This document shows positions 35,009-43,830 of a DNA stretch of 64,000 bases, one piece after another. The stretch is from Candidatus Terasakiella magnetica (GTDB lineage: Bacteria > Pseudomonadota > Alphaproteobacteria > Rhodospirillales > Terasakiellaceae): positions 1-64,000 of the forward strand of contig NZ_FLYE01000002.1 of the NCBI RefSeq assembly GCF_900093605.1, read 5' to 3'. Within the stretch, counting starts at the first letter, position 1. Every line of letters begins with the position of its first letter. The notes beneath the pieces are model-generated. The model was not told the DNA's origin and did no database searches. It saw nothing but the letters and a program-made list of their open reading frames with translations. The position numbers were made by a program, and so were the translations under genes.

Positions 35009-35572
35009 TCAGACGCGAAATTCGAGGTCTTCTTCTTCGTCATCAAGGTTGTCAAAGCTAAAGAGCTGAGGTGCTTTTTCGATCACCACATTGAGGATTT
35101 CTTCTACTTTTCTTTGGTCATCAAGGGCGGCTTGATCCACCTTGCCTTGAAGACGTTCGTTATCAAGGGTCTTTTTCATACGGTGTAAGTCTTGAAGCTC
35201 GCGGATAAACACATCGCGTGAGCCAATCGGCAGGTTCTTTTCAGCGATATAACGCAAGAATTTAAGCGAAGCATGGATTGCCAAGGTTAATTGGCGTGCA
35301 CTTAATTCATCAAGTTGGTCTTGAAGGTCCGGGTTATCGCTGGGTTTATCGTCTGTTGTTAAACGGCGCTGGATAATTTCATTGAAGCTCTCGCATTCAA
35401 TAACGAGGTCGCGAAACTCAAGGTAGGTGCCAAAGCCTTCACCTGTTAAGGAAGCTTCAGCATGACGTGCCCATCCATTCAGTTCTTCAGTTTTCTCTTT
35501 AAGAGAACCAATGAACTGGGTGATCTGCTCACGCTGCTTGTTCTTGTTACTATGGTTGCTATCAACCAACAT
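35009..35572 (-). CDS. Hypothetical coiled-coil protein in opposite orientation
   Basis: A 187-residue acidic, largely helical protein with no signal peptide, ending in a DDEEEDLEF tail. The ATG at 35572 has GGAG as ribosome site. It is inverted relative to the phage genes around it, so it is probably cargo with its own promoter in the 220-bp AT-rich gap to 35810. That gap contains no other gene I can support. No family recognised. Confidence 0.65.
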   Translation of the reverse strand: MLVDSNHSNKNKQREQITQFIGSLKEKTEELNGWARHAEASLTGEGFGTYLEFRDLVIECESFNEIIQRRLTTDDKPSDNPDLQDQLDELSARQLTLAIHASLKFLRYIAEKNLPIGSRDVFIRELQDLHRMKKTLDNERLQGKVDQAALDDQRKVEEILNVVIEKAPQLFSFDNLDDEEEDLEFRV

Positions 35573-35809
35573 TGAGGCTCCGTACACCAGATAAATGCAT
35601 GGTTAACTTAAAATATGCATTTTCATTTCTAGAGAATCATACCTTGACCTTATGGGCAAGTAGCTTTTCATAAAAAAATCATTCTCATTTAAAAACAAGA
35701 CTTTGATGCCCTTGTGGCGCGCATTTCATTTGCGTCATTCGCCTCTATTATAAAACACATTGGTCTTGTTAAAAATACGTAAATACACCTATTAAATGGA
35801 GGGATATTC

Positions 35810-36379
35810 ATGTCCTTAACCAAAATTGGATTATGTTCGCGCGCCCTTTTGAAAATTGGCGCCAATACCATATCCTCCTTTGATGATGGCTCTGCTGAAT
35901 CAGAGGTGGCACAAAACCTATATCCAGGGGTGAGAGATAGCCTGCTGTCTTCTTATCCCTGGAGCTTTGCAACAGCCCAGATCCGTCTGGCAAGACTGAC
36001 AGCGACACCGATTGCAGACTTTTCCTATGCTTATCAATTACCCGCTGATTTCTTGCGCGCCCTTTCTGTGGGGACGGGTGATCAGGGGCGCGGGGTGACA
36101 TACCGTATTCAGGAAAAACGCTTGCATACGGATATGGATGATGTGGTGCTGACTTATATTTTCAGGCCCGAACCAACAGAATTCCCACCTTATTTCACTC
36201 AAGGCCTGATCACGCATTTAGCTGCTGAATTTTGCCTGCCCTTAACGGAAAGCGCCTCGCGGGGTGAAGCCTTTATGCGCATTGGGGAAAAAGAGCTGCA
36301 AAAAGCGCGCAATATCGATGCGCAACAACAGACACCGCAAACCATTTCCCTAGATGGCTTGGTGGGAGTGAGATACTGA
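35810..36379 (+). CDS. Tail tubular protein A (gp11-like)
   Basis: Ring-forming tail adaptor (189 aa) that joins portal and nozzle in T7-like tails. Signatures are MSLTKIGLCSRALLKIGANTI and VRDSLLSSYPWSFATAQI, common to podoviral adaptor proteins. It overlaps the next gene by 1 bp, the usual A-B order. Confidence 0.9.
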   Translation: MSLTKIGLCSRALLKIGANTISSFDDGSAESEVAQNLYPGVRDSLLSSYPWSFATAQIRLARLTATPIADFSYAYQLPADFLRALSVGTGDQGRGVTYRIQEKRLHTDMDDVVLTYIFRPEPTEFPPYFTQGLITHLAAEFCLPLTESASRGEAFMRIGEKELQKARNIDAQQQTPQTISLDGLVGVRY

Positions 36380-38295
36380 TGGCACGCACACGCATAGCAA
36401 AAAACAGTTTTTCAGGCGGTGAAATTTCACCTTACCTGATTGGACGGGGTGATTTAAAAGCCTATGAAAACGGTATGGCAAGCATGCGCAACCTGATCAT
36501 TTATTCAACGGGGGGCTTGCGTAGGCGCGCAGGCCTGCGCCATGTGGATACGGCGTTAGGTCCTTCACGTCTGGTCGCTTTTGAATTTAATATCGAACAG
36601 GCCTATCTGCTGGTTTTCAGTGATTTAAAAATGCAGGTTTACCGCGATGGGGTGAAAGAGATCGAGATCGATACGCCTTGGAGTGAAAGCCAGTTGCCTT
36701 TGCTTGTCTGGACACAAAGTGCGGATACTTTATTGGTGGTCCATCCTGATATTGAGCCACAAAAAATCACCCGAACATCTCATACGGATTGGACGATTGT
36801 ACCGTGGAGCTTTTATGAGGATGATGAAACGGGGCGGCGGTATGCACCTTTTTACAAATTCAGCGTAGATGATGTAACGCTTCAAGCCAGTGCGACCACA
36901 GGCACGGTTACCTTAACAGCCAGTGCGGATGTATTTGTGGATGATCATATCAACACACGTATGCGCCTTGCCAAAAAAGAAGTGGAAATTACGGCTGTCA
37001 CCTCACCTACTCAAGCAACGGCCATGGTGAAGGAAAAAGACGGGCTGGTTGATATTGAGGCTACAAAAGATTGGGAAGAACAGTCGTTTTCCAAAGTTCA
37101 TGGCTGGCCTGTCAGCGTTGTCTTTCATCAAGACCGTTTGGTCATTGGCGGCACGCGTGATTTACCCAACCGCTTATGGATGTCTAAATCCTCTGATCTG
37201 TTTAACTTTGATCTGGGGGAAGGGCTGGATGATGAAGCCATTGAGTTTGCGATTTTGTCAGATCAGGTCAATGCTATTCGCTCGCTCTTTTCATCGCGTC
37301 ATTTGCAGATTTTTACCTCAGGTGCAGAATGGATGGTCTCAGGTGATCCTTTAACGCCGGAAACCATCCAGCTTAAACGCCAAACCCGTGTGGGCACCCC
37401 AATTGATCGTTATGTCCCGCCGCGCAATGTGGATGGGGCGACTTTGTTTGTTAGTCGTGATGGTCAAGACCTGCGCGAGTTTATGTTTGCCGATATGGAA
37501 CAGGCTTATCAATCAAATGATCTGGCCATGTTGAGCAAGCATATTATGAATGAGCCCCAAGACCAAGATTACGATAGTTATCGTCGCCAGTTCTATATGG
37601 TTATGGGTGATGGCACCATGGGGGCTTTAAGTGTTTATCGCGCTGAAAAAATATCGGCATGGTCGGTGTTTGAAACCCAAGGGAGCTTTAAAAATATCTG
37701 TGTGGTTGCTCAGGATGCTTATGTTTTGGTTGAAAGAAACGGGCAAGACTACATTGAAGTCTTTGATGATCGTCTTTCAACAGATGGAGCCCTTTATGGT
37801 GAAGATGAAGACGGCTCCCTCATTTGGTCCGGTCTTGATCATATTGAGGGGCAAAATGTAAAGGTTATTGCTGATGGTGCGGTGGCGCAAGACCAGCAAG
37901 TCACAAATGGGCAGCTGATTTTAAACCGTGAGGCCAATGCATTAGAAGCAGGCCTTGCCTATACCCATGTGTTAGAACCTTTGCCGCCCTCGCCCCAAAC
38001 AACGGGCAATGCGGCACAAGGCGGGCGTATCCGTTTGGTTTCTTTAACCTTTCGTCTCAAAGAAACCATGGCTTTTAAACTGGATGTGGGGCGCGGGCCA
38101 AAAGACGTGCCGTTTAAACGGTTTGGGGCCAGTGGGGTGCTTGATAGTGCGCCACAATCTTTTACCGGTGATATTACGGTGAGGGCCTTGGGCTGGCGTC
38201 GCAATGGTACAGAAAGCCTTTGGCGCATCGAGCAAGATACGCCACTTCCTTTTAGCGTGATGTCGGTTTTAGTAGAACTAACCGCCAACGCTTAA
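36379..38295 (+). CDS. Tail tubular protein B (gp12-like nozzle)
   Basis: Tail nozzle protein (638 aa). Diagnostic regions are KNSFSGGEISPYLIGRGDLKAYENG at the start (positions 5-30) and HQDRLVIGGTRDLPNRLWMSKSSD in the middle, typical of T7-like nozzle proteins. It forms the hexameric tail tip through which DNA leaves. Intact. GGGAG in the end of the tail A gene serves as ribosome site. Confidence 0.92.
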   Translation: MARTRIAKNSFSGGEISPYLIGRGDLKAYENGMASMRNLIIYSTGGLRRRAGLRHVDTALGPSRLVAFEFNIEQAYLLVFSDLKMQVYRDGVKEIEIDTPWSESQLPLLVWTQSADTLLVVHPDIEPQKITRTSHTDWTIVPWSFYEDDETGRRYAPFYKFSVDDVTLQASATTGTVTLTASADVFVDDHINTRMRLAKKEVEITAVTSPTQATAMVKEKDGLVDIEATKDWEEQSFSKVHGWPVSVVFHQDRLVIGGTRDLPNRLWMSKSSDLFNFDLGEGLDDEAIEFAILSDQVNAIRSLFSSRHLQIFTSGAEWMVSGDPLTPETIQLKRQTRVGTPIDRYVPPRNVDGATLFVSRDGQDLREFMFADMEQAYQSNDLAMLSKHIMNEPQDQDYDSYRRQFYMVMGDGTMGALSVYRAEKISAWSVFETQGSFKNICVVAQDAYVLVERNGQDYIEVFDDRLSTDGALYGEDEDGSLIWSGLDHIEGQNVKVIADGAVAQDQQVTNGQLILNREANALEAGLAYTHVLEPLPPSPQTTGNAAQGGRIRLVSLTFRLKETMAFKLDVGRGPKDVPFKRFGASGVLDSAPQSFTGDITVRALGWRRNGTESLWRIEQDTPLPFSVMSVLVELTANA

Positions 38296-38331
38296 TTTAA
38301 AGACAGATAATTTAGAAAAAGGAGAAACACG

Positions 38332-39174
38332 ATGAGTGAAAACATCGTGATTGGAGACGTACGCCCGCGCATTCAAGCGTTGGGTGACGGTGTCCAATCT
38401 GAATTTATTTATCCCTTTCCCATTTTTAAGGAAACGGATTTAGAGGTCTATCTGGATGAGACTTTGCAATCAGCAGGGTTTAGCATTTCAGGAGTGGGCC
38501 AAAGTGAAGGAGGAAGTGTTGTTTTTGATCTTCCTCCTGCCAATAATGTGGTGGTGACTTTACGGCGCTATCTGGTGATTGAACGCACCAGCGATTTTGC
38601 TGAAGGCGGGGCATTTCACGCTTCTGTCATTAATAAGGAGCTTGATTATCTCACGGCTGTTTCACAGCAAAATGCAGAAGATTTGCAACGCGCTGTGATG
38701 CTGAACCCAACCGATGGGGATGCGGCACTGGTGCTGCCTTCAAAGGTTGATCGTGCTGATGGCACTTTGGCATTTGATGGTGATGGTCTTCCTATTGTTG
38801 GCCCCGGTGTGGCTGAGATCACTTCAGCCCAAACTAATGCGCAGGCTGCAACGCAAGCAGCCATTGATGCAATGGCAGCGCAAGTCGCAGCAGAAGCTGC
38901 GCGTGATGAAGCCCAGACTTTTGATCCTAATGACTATCGCGCAGTTATTGACCTCATTGAAACGGCTGATGTGGCAGATGGGGCGATTACTCAAGACAAG
39001 ATTGATCCCAATGTCTCACTTGGCGGGCCTACGCTGAATGAGATGTATGACAACGCCGATACCATCACAATAGACACAACAATCCCAGCAGGACGAAATG
39101 CTTTTATGGCGGGTCCTGTCACGATTGCCAATGGTGTTACTGTGACGGTTAACGGCACATTTACGGTGGTGTAA
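38332..39174 (+). CDS. Tail fibre protein with T7-like N-terminal domain
   Basis: A 280-residue fibre. The N-terminal particle-binding domain looks like the T7 gp17 N terminus (YPFPIFKETDLEVYLDE; VVVTLRRYLVIERTSDFAEGGAF). A helical linker rich in Ala and Gln (about 170-200) follows, and a beta-rich end. It binds the tail and probably carries the small proteins encoded next. Short for a complete receptor-binding fibre, so those proteins may complete it. Confidence 0.88.
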   Translation: MSENIVIGDVRPRIQALGDGVQSEFIYPFPIFKETDLEVYLDETLQSAGFSISGVGQSEGGSVVFDLPPANNVVVTLRRYLVIERTSDFAEGGAFHASVINKELDYLTAVSQQNAEDLQRAVMLNPTDGDAALVLPSKVDRADGTLAFDGDGLPIVGPGVAEITSAQTNAQAATQAAIDAMAAQVAAEAARDEAQTFDPNDYRAVIDLIETADVADGAITQDKIDPNVSLGGPTLNEMYDNADTITIDTTIPAGRNAFMAGPVTIANGVTVTVNGTFTVV

Positions 39175-39175
39175 T

Positions 39176-39532
39176 ATGGCAAGTTTATTCAAAGTAGATG
39201 CCTTGCAAAAGGCAGACGGCTCCCCTGTTGATTTAACAGGTCAGAGCGCAGCTAAGGTTCTCTGTCACTACAACCAGATCACTCCGACCATCAAAGGCAG
39301 TGTGAATATCTCCTCAGTTACCGACGAAGGCACGGGCATAACTCGTTATAACTTCACCAACAGCATGGCTTCAGCTAACGAGATGTATCCAGCTTTTGGC
39401 TCAGGTGCTAACGAGTCTAACTTTAGTAGCGACTTTGCTGTGTCAAACGTGCAGGTCAAAACTAAGGATAGCTCCGGCACTTCCCAAGACCAGCATCGGC
39501 ACTCATTCCTATGTGCAGGAGACCTAGCATGA
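39176..39532 (+). CDS. Tail fibre-associated paralogue 1
   Basis: A 118-residue beta-rich protein, first of three tandem paralogues. Shared pattern: an N-terminal VDALQKADGS-like strand, a central VNISSVTDEGTGITRYNF, and a C terminus ending GDLA. Probably part of the distal fibre or receptor-binding tip. It starts 2 bp after the fibre gene and overlaps the next gene by 4 bp (ATGA). Confidence 0.7.
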   Translation: MASLFKVDALQKADGSPVDLTGQSAAKVLCHYNQITPTIKGSVNISSVTDEGTGITRYNFTNSMASANEMYPAFGSGANESNFSSDFAVSNVQVKTKDSSGTSQDQHRHSFLCAGDLA

Positions 39533-39900
39533 CCTTAAAAACAAATCGAATTGAAAAGGTTGATGGCTCAGCAGGTGTTGATACGGACTACCTATCCAAT
39601 GACATGGTGTCTGGTGTGGCTAAAGCTTGGGCGCATTACGATCAATCTGGTGCGAATACTATCGTGCAGTCTTTCAACGTTAGTTCGATGGTGGATAATG
39701 GTACAGGTAATGCCTCGCTTTACTACACTAGCCCCTTAGCACAAAGCGACAATGTTGGAACGTCTTCTTGTACGGGACGCACTCATATGTACTGTAGCGC
39801 AGCTCGTTATGATTACATGCGTTTTTACGTGATGAATAACTCACACGCCTATGCAGATACAAATTCATGCATGGGGATGATTCATGGAGATTTAGCATGA
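39529..39900 (+). CDS. Tail fibre-associated paralogue 2
   Basis: A 123-residue protein with FNVSSMVDNGTGNASLYYTS in the same place as in its neighbours and the same GDLA end. It is translationally coupled on both sides by ATGA overlaps; the in-frame ATG 18 bp upstream lies inside the preceding gene and lacks a ribosome site. Five cysteines, mostly in the C-terminal half, are unusual for a virion protein. Confidence 0.7.
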   Translation: MTLKTNRIEKVDGSAGVDTDYLSNDMVSGVAKAWAHYDQSGANTIVQSFNVSSMVDNGTGNASLYYTSPLAQSDNVGTSSCTGRTHMYCSAARYDYMRFYVMNNSHAYADTNSCMGMIHGDLA

Positions 39901-40280
39901 GCAATTTAATCGTAACGAATGTCAATGGCGAAGTTGTTTACGACCCCTCTAGTGACCTTGGACGAGCTAAGGGCTATAGCGTTATAGACGGGCGAGATAC
40001 CTTTGCCTTACTCGATAGCTACAATGTAAGCTCAATTGTTGATAACGGAGTTTCGCTTTACACGACGAACCTGACTAACGCGATGGCGAATATTCACTAT
40101 CCCATCACGATCACAGGTGATTGGCCGACCTCTATGTACGCAGCAGCAGGAAGTGTCACAAGTGCTGGAGGCAATACTGTATCAACTACCTCATTTCAGT
40201 GTCGTTGGGTTGAGGTTAGTAACGGTGCCACTTACGATATTAACCGAGCAACTTCTGTTGTTGATGGAGCTTTAGCATGA
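39897..40280 (+). CDS. Tail fibre-associated paralogue 3
   Basis: A 127-residue protein with SYNVSSIVDNGVSLYTTNLT in the conserved position and a DGALA end. Coupled to both neighbours by ATGA overlaps. The three copies have diverged strongly, which suggests diversification of receptor contact. Confidence 0.7.
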   Translation: MSNLIVTNVNGEVVYDPSSDLGRAKGYSVIDGRDTFALLDSYNVSSIVDNGVSLYTTNLTNAMANIHYPITITGDWPTSMYAAAGSVTSAGGNTVSTTSFQCRWVEVSNGATYDINRATSVVDGALA

Positions 40281-40738
40281 CCGAGTTGGCTGAGCTTCCT
40301 TTATGGCAGCGCATCGAGCTGGCAAAGGCGCAACTTGAACCCGTTCAGTCCGACTATCGTGTTGTTTTTGACGCTGATATTGACCAACCTTCAAGTGTTC
40401 TTGTGCCTGACCCTAACTGGATGGCGATGGCCCTGCATGGAGGTGTTTTACCGCCCGTGAGTGTTTATCATGAGTTGGAACATGACGAAGAGGGCAAAAT
40501 CACCAACGCTCATATCCTTCATGAGACAGCTCCCCTTGGACCTATGAGTGAGGAAGAGGCTATTGAATATCTGGTGAAAAAAGATACGCCAGAACATGTT
40601 TGGAAAGCTGTGAAAAATGGCAATTCCATCAAGCTTGTAATTTGTAAAAAAGATCAACTACCTGCATCGCGTGAATGGCGCAATGCATGGAAAAATAATC
40701 AGGAGAAAGTAAATGACGATTACCTATATTCAAACTGA
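40277..40738 (+). CDS. Phage tail-region hypothetical protein
   Basis: A 153-residue acidic protein ending in DQLPASREWRNAWKNN, a motif often found in small proteins encoded beside podoviral fibres. It overlaps the next gene by 26 bp. It may be a fibre chaperone or accessory; this is inferred from position. Confidence 0.65.
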   Translation: MTELAELPLWQRIELAKAQLEPVQSDYRVVFDADIDQPSSVLVPDPNWMAMALHGGVLPPVSVYHELEHDEEGKITNAHILHETAPLGPMSEEEAIEYLVKKDTPEHVWKAVKNGNSIKLVICKKDQLPASREWRNAWKNNQEKVNDDYLYSN

Positions 40739-41069
40739 ACAAGGCCAAGTCCAAGCCGATGAGGTGACCAAACCAGATCAGCGCACCTTTCGTGAGGCAT
40801 GGCAGCTTAACGGGGCTGTGATTGAGGTCGATATGGAAAAAGCCCGCACCATTTGGCGCGATAAAATCCGCCAAGCTCGCATGCCTGAGCTGGACCGTCT
40901 TGATGCACAATATATGAAAGCGCTGGAAGCTGGTGATGGGACTTTGCAACAATCTATTGCCACGCAAAAACAGGCTTTGCGCGATGCTACGGCTGATCCG
41001 GCGATTGAAAGTGCAACCACACCGCAAGAACTTGAGGCCATTCAGCCCGCAGGTTTAAGTGTAAGCTGA
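40713..41069 (+). CDS. Phage tail-region protein, tail-assembly type
   Basis: A 118-residue protein: N-terminal strand region, then PDQRTFREAWQLNGAVIEVD and a helical EKARTIWRDKIRQAR segment, a pattern common in small phage tail-assembly proteins. Its FREAW motif echoes the REWRNAW of the previous gene, suggesting the pair derives from one split family. Function not known. Confidence 0.65.
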   Translation: MTITYIQTEQGQVQADEVTKPDQRTFREAWQLNGAVIEVDMEKARTIWRDKIRQARMPELDRLDAQYMKALEAGDGTLQQSIATQKQALRDATADPAIESATTPQELEAIQPAGLSVS

Positions 41070-41147
41070 TTTTCAACTCCTTTTATCTGAAGTTTATGGC
41101 TGTTTTCATGTTGTGAAAGCGGCTTTTTTTATGTTCGGGAGAAGAGA

Positions 41148-41495
41148 TTGGAAGAACAGAAACCTCTTGCGCAAAGGAGACGGCGGGCCAAGAAGGTCAA
41201 GTCGGTCGATGAGGTACAATCCTTATTGGCTGGCTTGCTTCCCAGCCTGATCCAAAGCGCAACTATCAGCTATGAAGCCTTTTCAAAAGCAGAAATTCCT
41301 GTTGATGCAAAAGGCTTTGCGGCTCATCACGCGGCCTGTAAGTCTGCTCTGTCCCATGTGGAATTGCTCACCAAACTTGCGAGGTGGGCGGAAAAAACCG
41401 AAGAAAGCGCCCCGCCAAGCCTGAGTGAAGATGACGAAATCGCGGGGCTCTTGGCAGGTGCGCGTGCGGCCTTGCAGGAGTTGGATAGTTCTTAA
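41148..41495 (+). CDS. Putative terminase small subunit
   Basis: A 115-residue helical, basic-then-acidic protein directly ahead of the large terminase, where the DNA-recognition subunit is expected. The sequence itself does not show a clear known domain. The start is a TTG with a good ribosome site (GGGAGAAGAGA); no better ATG is in frame. A terminator follows. Confidence 0.55.
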   Translation: MEEQKPLAQRRRRAKKVKSVDEVQSLLAGLLPSLIQSATISYEAFSKAEIPVDAKGFAAHHAACKSALSHVELLTKLARWAEKTEESAPPSLSEDDEIAGLLAGARAALQELDSS

Positions 41496-41521
41496 ACTCA
41501 GTGATGAAGAAGTCAGGGAAT

Positions 41522-41547
41522 GCCCCGTACATTGTGCGGGGCTTTTT
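41522..41547 (+). terminator. terminator between the terminase genes
   Basis: 9-bp stem GCCCCGTAC/GTGCGGGGC with an ATT loop and T5. Confidence 0.9.
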
Positions 41548-41584
41548 CCATGTCTAACCGCCAATTTATAAGGAGGAAAAAATA

Positions 41585-43084
41585 ATGAAAAAACGTGTGG
41601 CTTTTCCCGAGTTTGTCATGCTGTGGGATCAGCTTCAGGGATTGTCCATGCCTCAACATCATTTAAAGATTTGTCGCTGGCTGGATGAGGCCTGGACAAC
41701 GGGACGTCGTGAACTTTTGCTGATGGCATTTCGCAACAGTGGAAAAAGCACATTGGTCGGCCTGTTTTGTGCGTGGCTGCTATATCAGGATGCGGATCGA
41801 CGCATCATGGTGATGGCGGCTGATTTTGCCTTGGCAAAAAAGATGGTGCGCAATGTTAAACGCATTATTGAACGCCATCCCCTGACCAAACCTTTAAAAC
41901 CCAAGAGAAAGGAGCAATGGGCTTCTGACCAGTTTACGGTTAATCGCCCTTCTGAATTGCGTGACCCTTCCATGTTGGCAAAAGGTATTGGGGCTAATAT
42001 TACAGGCTCGCGCGCTGATGTGGTGATCTGTGATGATGTAGAGGTTCCCAACACCTGTGATAGTGCGCCCAAACGAATTGATCTGCGCGCACGTTTGCAG
42101 GAAATTGATTATGTCTTGGTCCCCGGTGGCTTGCAGCTTTATGTGGGCACACCTCACACCTATTACACCATTTATACGGATAAAAAACATGGTGAAGGAG
42201 GGGAGGATGAGCCTTTCCTTTTAGGGTTTGAACGTTTCAAACTGCCCTTGCTTGATGATAACGGCAATAGCCAATGGGCTGAGCGTTTCCCCGATAGCAA
42301 TATTGAGTCTATTCGACGCAGAACTGGTAAAAACAAGTTTGAAAGCCAGATGATGCTGCGTCCGGTCAATATTTCAGAAAGCCGCTTGGACCCGGACCTT
42401 ATGCAGCTTTATAAAAGCGAGCTTGATTATAATGAGCATAACCAGATGGCCTCACTTTCATTAGAGGGTCATAAGCTTATATCGTCCAGTTGCTGGTGGG
42501 ATCCGTCCTTTGGTTCGCCCCATAAGGGGGATGCCAGTGTGATTGCCGCAGTTTATAGCGATGATGAAGGAGGCTATTGGCTGCATGGGCTGCGTTATAT
42601 GACCCATGACCCAAAGAAGTTGAAAGAGGCTGATGAAGCCACCCAGCTTTGCCGCCAAGTGGTGGCCTTTGTGAAAGAGTTTTATCTGCCTTCGGTCTGT
42701 TTGGAAACAAATGGGGTGGGGAAGTTCCTCCCCGGTTTGTTGCGAAGAGAGCTGGAAAAAGAAGGGGTGTCTTGTGCGGTGATTGAAAAACATTCACGCA
42801 CCAACAAGGCCGAACGCATTTTATCAGCTTTTGATGTGGTCTTGGCCTCACGGGCCTTAAAGGTGCATCGCAATGTCTGGAGAACATCCTTTCCCACAGA
42901 AATGCGTGAATGGGTGCCCAGTGTGTCGGCAAAAGATGATGCCTTGGATGCGGTGGCGGGCTGTTTACTTTCAGAACCCGTGCGCCTGCCTAGAACACCT
43001 GTCCATATATTGGATGGTAAAAAGATCAAACAATGGGGCGGATATGGCAGTGCCCATACAGCTCAGAGTGATTTTGATGTCTAA
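41585..43084 (+). CDS. Terminase large subunit
   Basis: Packaging motor (499 aa). The N-terminal ATPase has a Walker A-like FRNSGKST and Walker B ADVVICDDVEV. The C-terminal RNase H-like nuclease has acidic residues in SSCWWDPSFGSPHKGDAS and AKDDALDAVAGC. It cuts and pumps DNA into the head through the portal. Intact, with a strong ribosome site (AGGAGG). Confidence 0.93.
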   Translation: MKKRVAFPEFVMLWDQLQGLSMPQHHLKICRWLDEAWTTGRRELLLMAFRNSGKSTLVGLFCAWLLYQDADRRIMVMAADFALAKKMVRNVKRIIERHPLTKPLKPKRKEQWASDQFTVNRPSELRDPSMLAKGIGANITGSRADVVICDDVEVPNTCDSAPKRIDLRARLQEIDYVLVPGGLQLYVGTPHTYYTIYTDKKHGEGGEDEPFLLGFERFKLPLLDDNGNSQWAERFPDSNIESIRRRTGKNKFESQMMLRPVNISESRLDPDLMQLYKSELDYNEHNQMASLSLEGHKLISSSCWWDPSFGSPHKGDASVIAAVYSDDEGGYWLHGLRYMTHDPKKLKEADEATQLCRQVVAFVKEFYLPSVCLETNGVGKFLPGLLRRELEKEGVSCAVIEKHSRTNKAERILSAFDVVLASRALKVHRNVWRTSFPTEMREWVPSVSAKDDALDAVAGCLLSEPVRLPRTPVHILDGKKIKQWGGYGSAHTAQSDFDV

Positions 43085-43155
43085 AAAAATCCTTGCGAGT
43101 GGTCATACCAATTCCCATATTTGTTTTAGATGTAAGTGAAAAGATGGAGGATGTT

Positions 43156-43458
43156 ATGAAACGTATATTAAGCGGTCTTTTGACGCTGATCACCGTAATG
43201 TCCTTCGCCTTTCCTGTAGCTGCGCAAAACCTGTGCGGTGAGCGCGTGGACATTATTGATACATTGAAAGAACGCTATCGTGAAGTTCCGGTCTCTATGG
43301 GATTGGCGGGGAACGGTGGTGTTGTTGAAATTTTTGCCTCCAATAAAGGCAGTTGGACCATTTTGGTTACACGCCCAACGGGGGTGGCTTGTGTAGTCTC
43401 TGCTGGTGAAGCTTGGGAAAGCATCAAAGGTATGGGGGATAACGACCAAGGTGTCTAA
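43156..43458 (+). CDS. Exported small protein in phage lysis region
   Basis: A 100-residue protein with a signal peptide (MKRILSGLLTLITVMSFAFPVAAQ) and a mature domain of about 76 residues with two cysteines (LCGERVDII; GVACVVSAGEAW) likely to form a disulfide. The GLAGNGGVVEIFASNKGSWTI region is a pattern I associate with small alphaproteobacterial periplasmic proteins. A role in lysis is possible given its place between terminase and holin-like gene. GGAGG decides the start at 43156. Confidence 0.72.
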   Translation: MKRILSGLLTLITVMSFAFPVAAQNLCGERVDIIDTLKERYREVPVSMGLAGNGGVVEIFASNKGSWTILVTRPTGVACVVSAGEAWESIKGMGDNDQGV

Positions 43459-43509
43459 GTAAAAGAGGGTTTCTTGGAACCAAGAGCTCTTTAAATAAAA
43501 TAACGAATT

Positions 43510-43551
43510 GAAAACGCTTCTGCATTTGGTGCAGGGGCGTTTTCTTTTTTT
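43510..43551 (+). terminator. terminator before the lysis membrane-protein gene
   Basis: GAAAACGC/GCGTTTTC with an inner TCTGCA/TGCAG-type stem and T7. Confidence 0.92.
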
Positions 43552-43564
43552 CAGGAGAAAGTAA

Positions 43565-43657
43565 ATGAAAGCGAGCTGGAGTATCGACCTTATCTGGTGG
43601 ATTATAGCTATAATGCTAAGTATATTGAAAATTAACAATAAAATTAAATTTGTATGA
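43565..43657 (+). pseudogene. N-terminal fragment of split lysis membrane protein
   Basis: An ORF with a strong ribosome site (CAGGAGAAAGTAA) starts MKASWSIDLIWWI and then runs into island sequence, stopping at 43657 after 30 codons. If bases 43603-54653 are removed at the repeated CTGGTGGAT, the frame continues in the ORF at 54676-54924. The restored protein has one hydrophobic N-terminal helix and a cytoplasmic coiled coil of about 110 residues in all, as in small holin-like or holin-associated proteins next to endolysin genes. Confidence 0.8.
43594..43602 (+). repeat. attL core
   Basis: CTGGTGGAT, identical to 54645-54653. It encodes part of IWWI in the split gene. Confidence 0.75.
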
Positions 43658-43662
43658 CTACA

Positions 43663-43823
43663 ATATAGCTACAAAAACTGTATATTTTGTCACTCATATC
43701 CTATATAATTACAGTTTAGGTGTTAATCTATTGAGTAATAGTTATTTTCCTTAAGAGCAGATAGCTACAAAATTTACTCCTGCTTTTAGCGTTAAAAGCA
43801 ATAGCTACAAATAAGCTACAAAC
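43663..43823 (+). repeat. cluster of integrase arm-type sites, left end
   Basis: Four copies of AGCTACAAA between the left boundary and the integrase gene (near 43668, 43768, 43802 and 43812). The same motif recurs twice inside the right end near 54569-54590. The distribution is that expected of recombinase arm-binding sites. Confidence 0.6.
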
Positions 43824-43830
43824 TCTTTAC

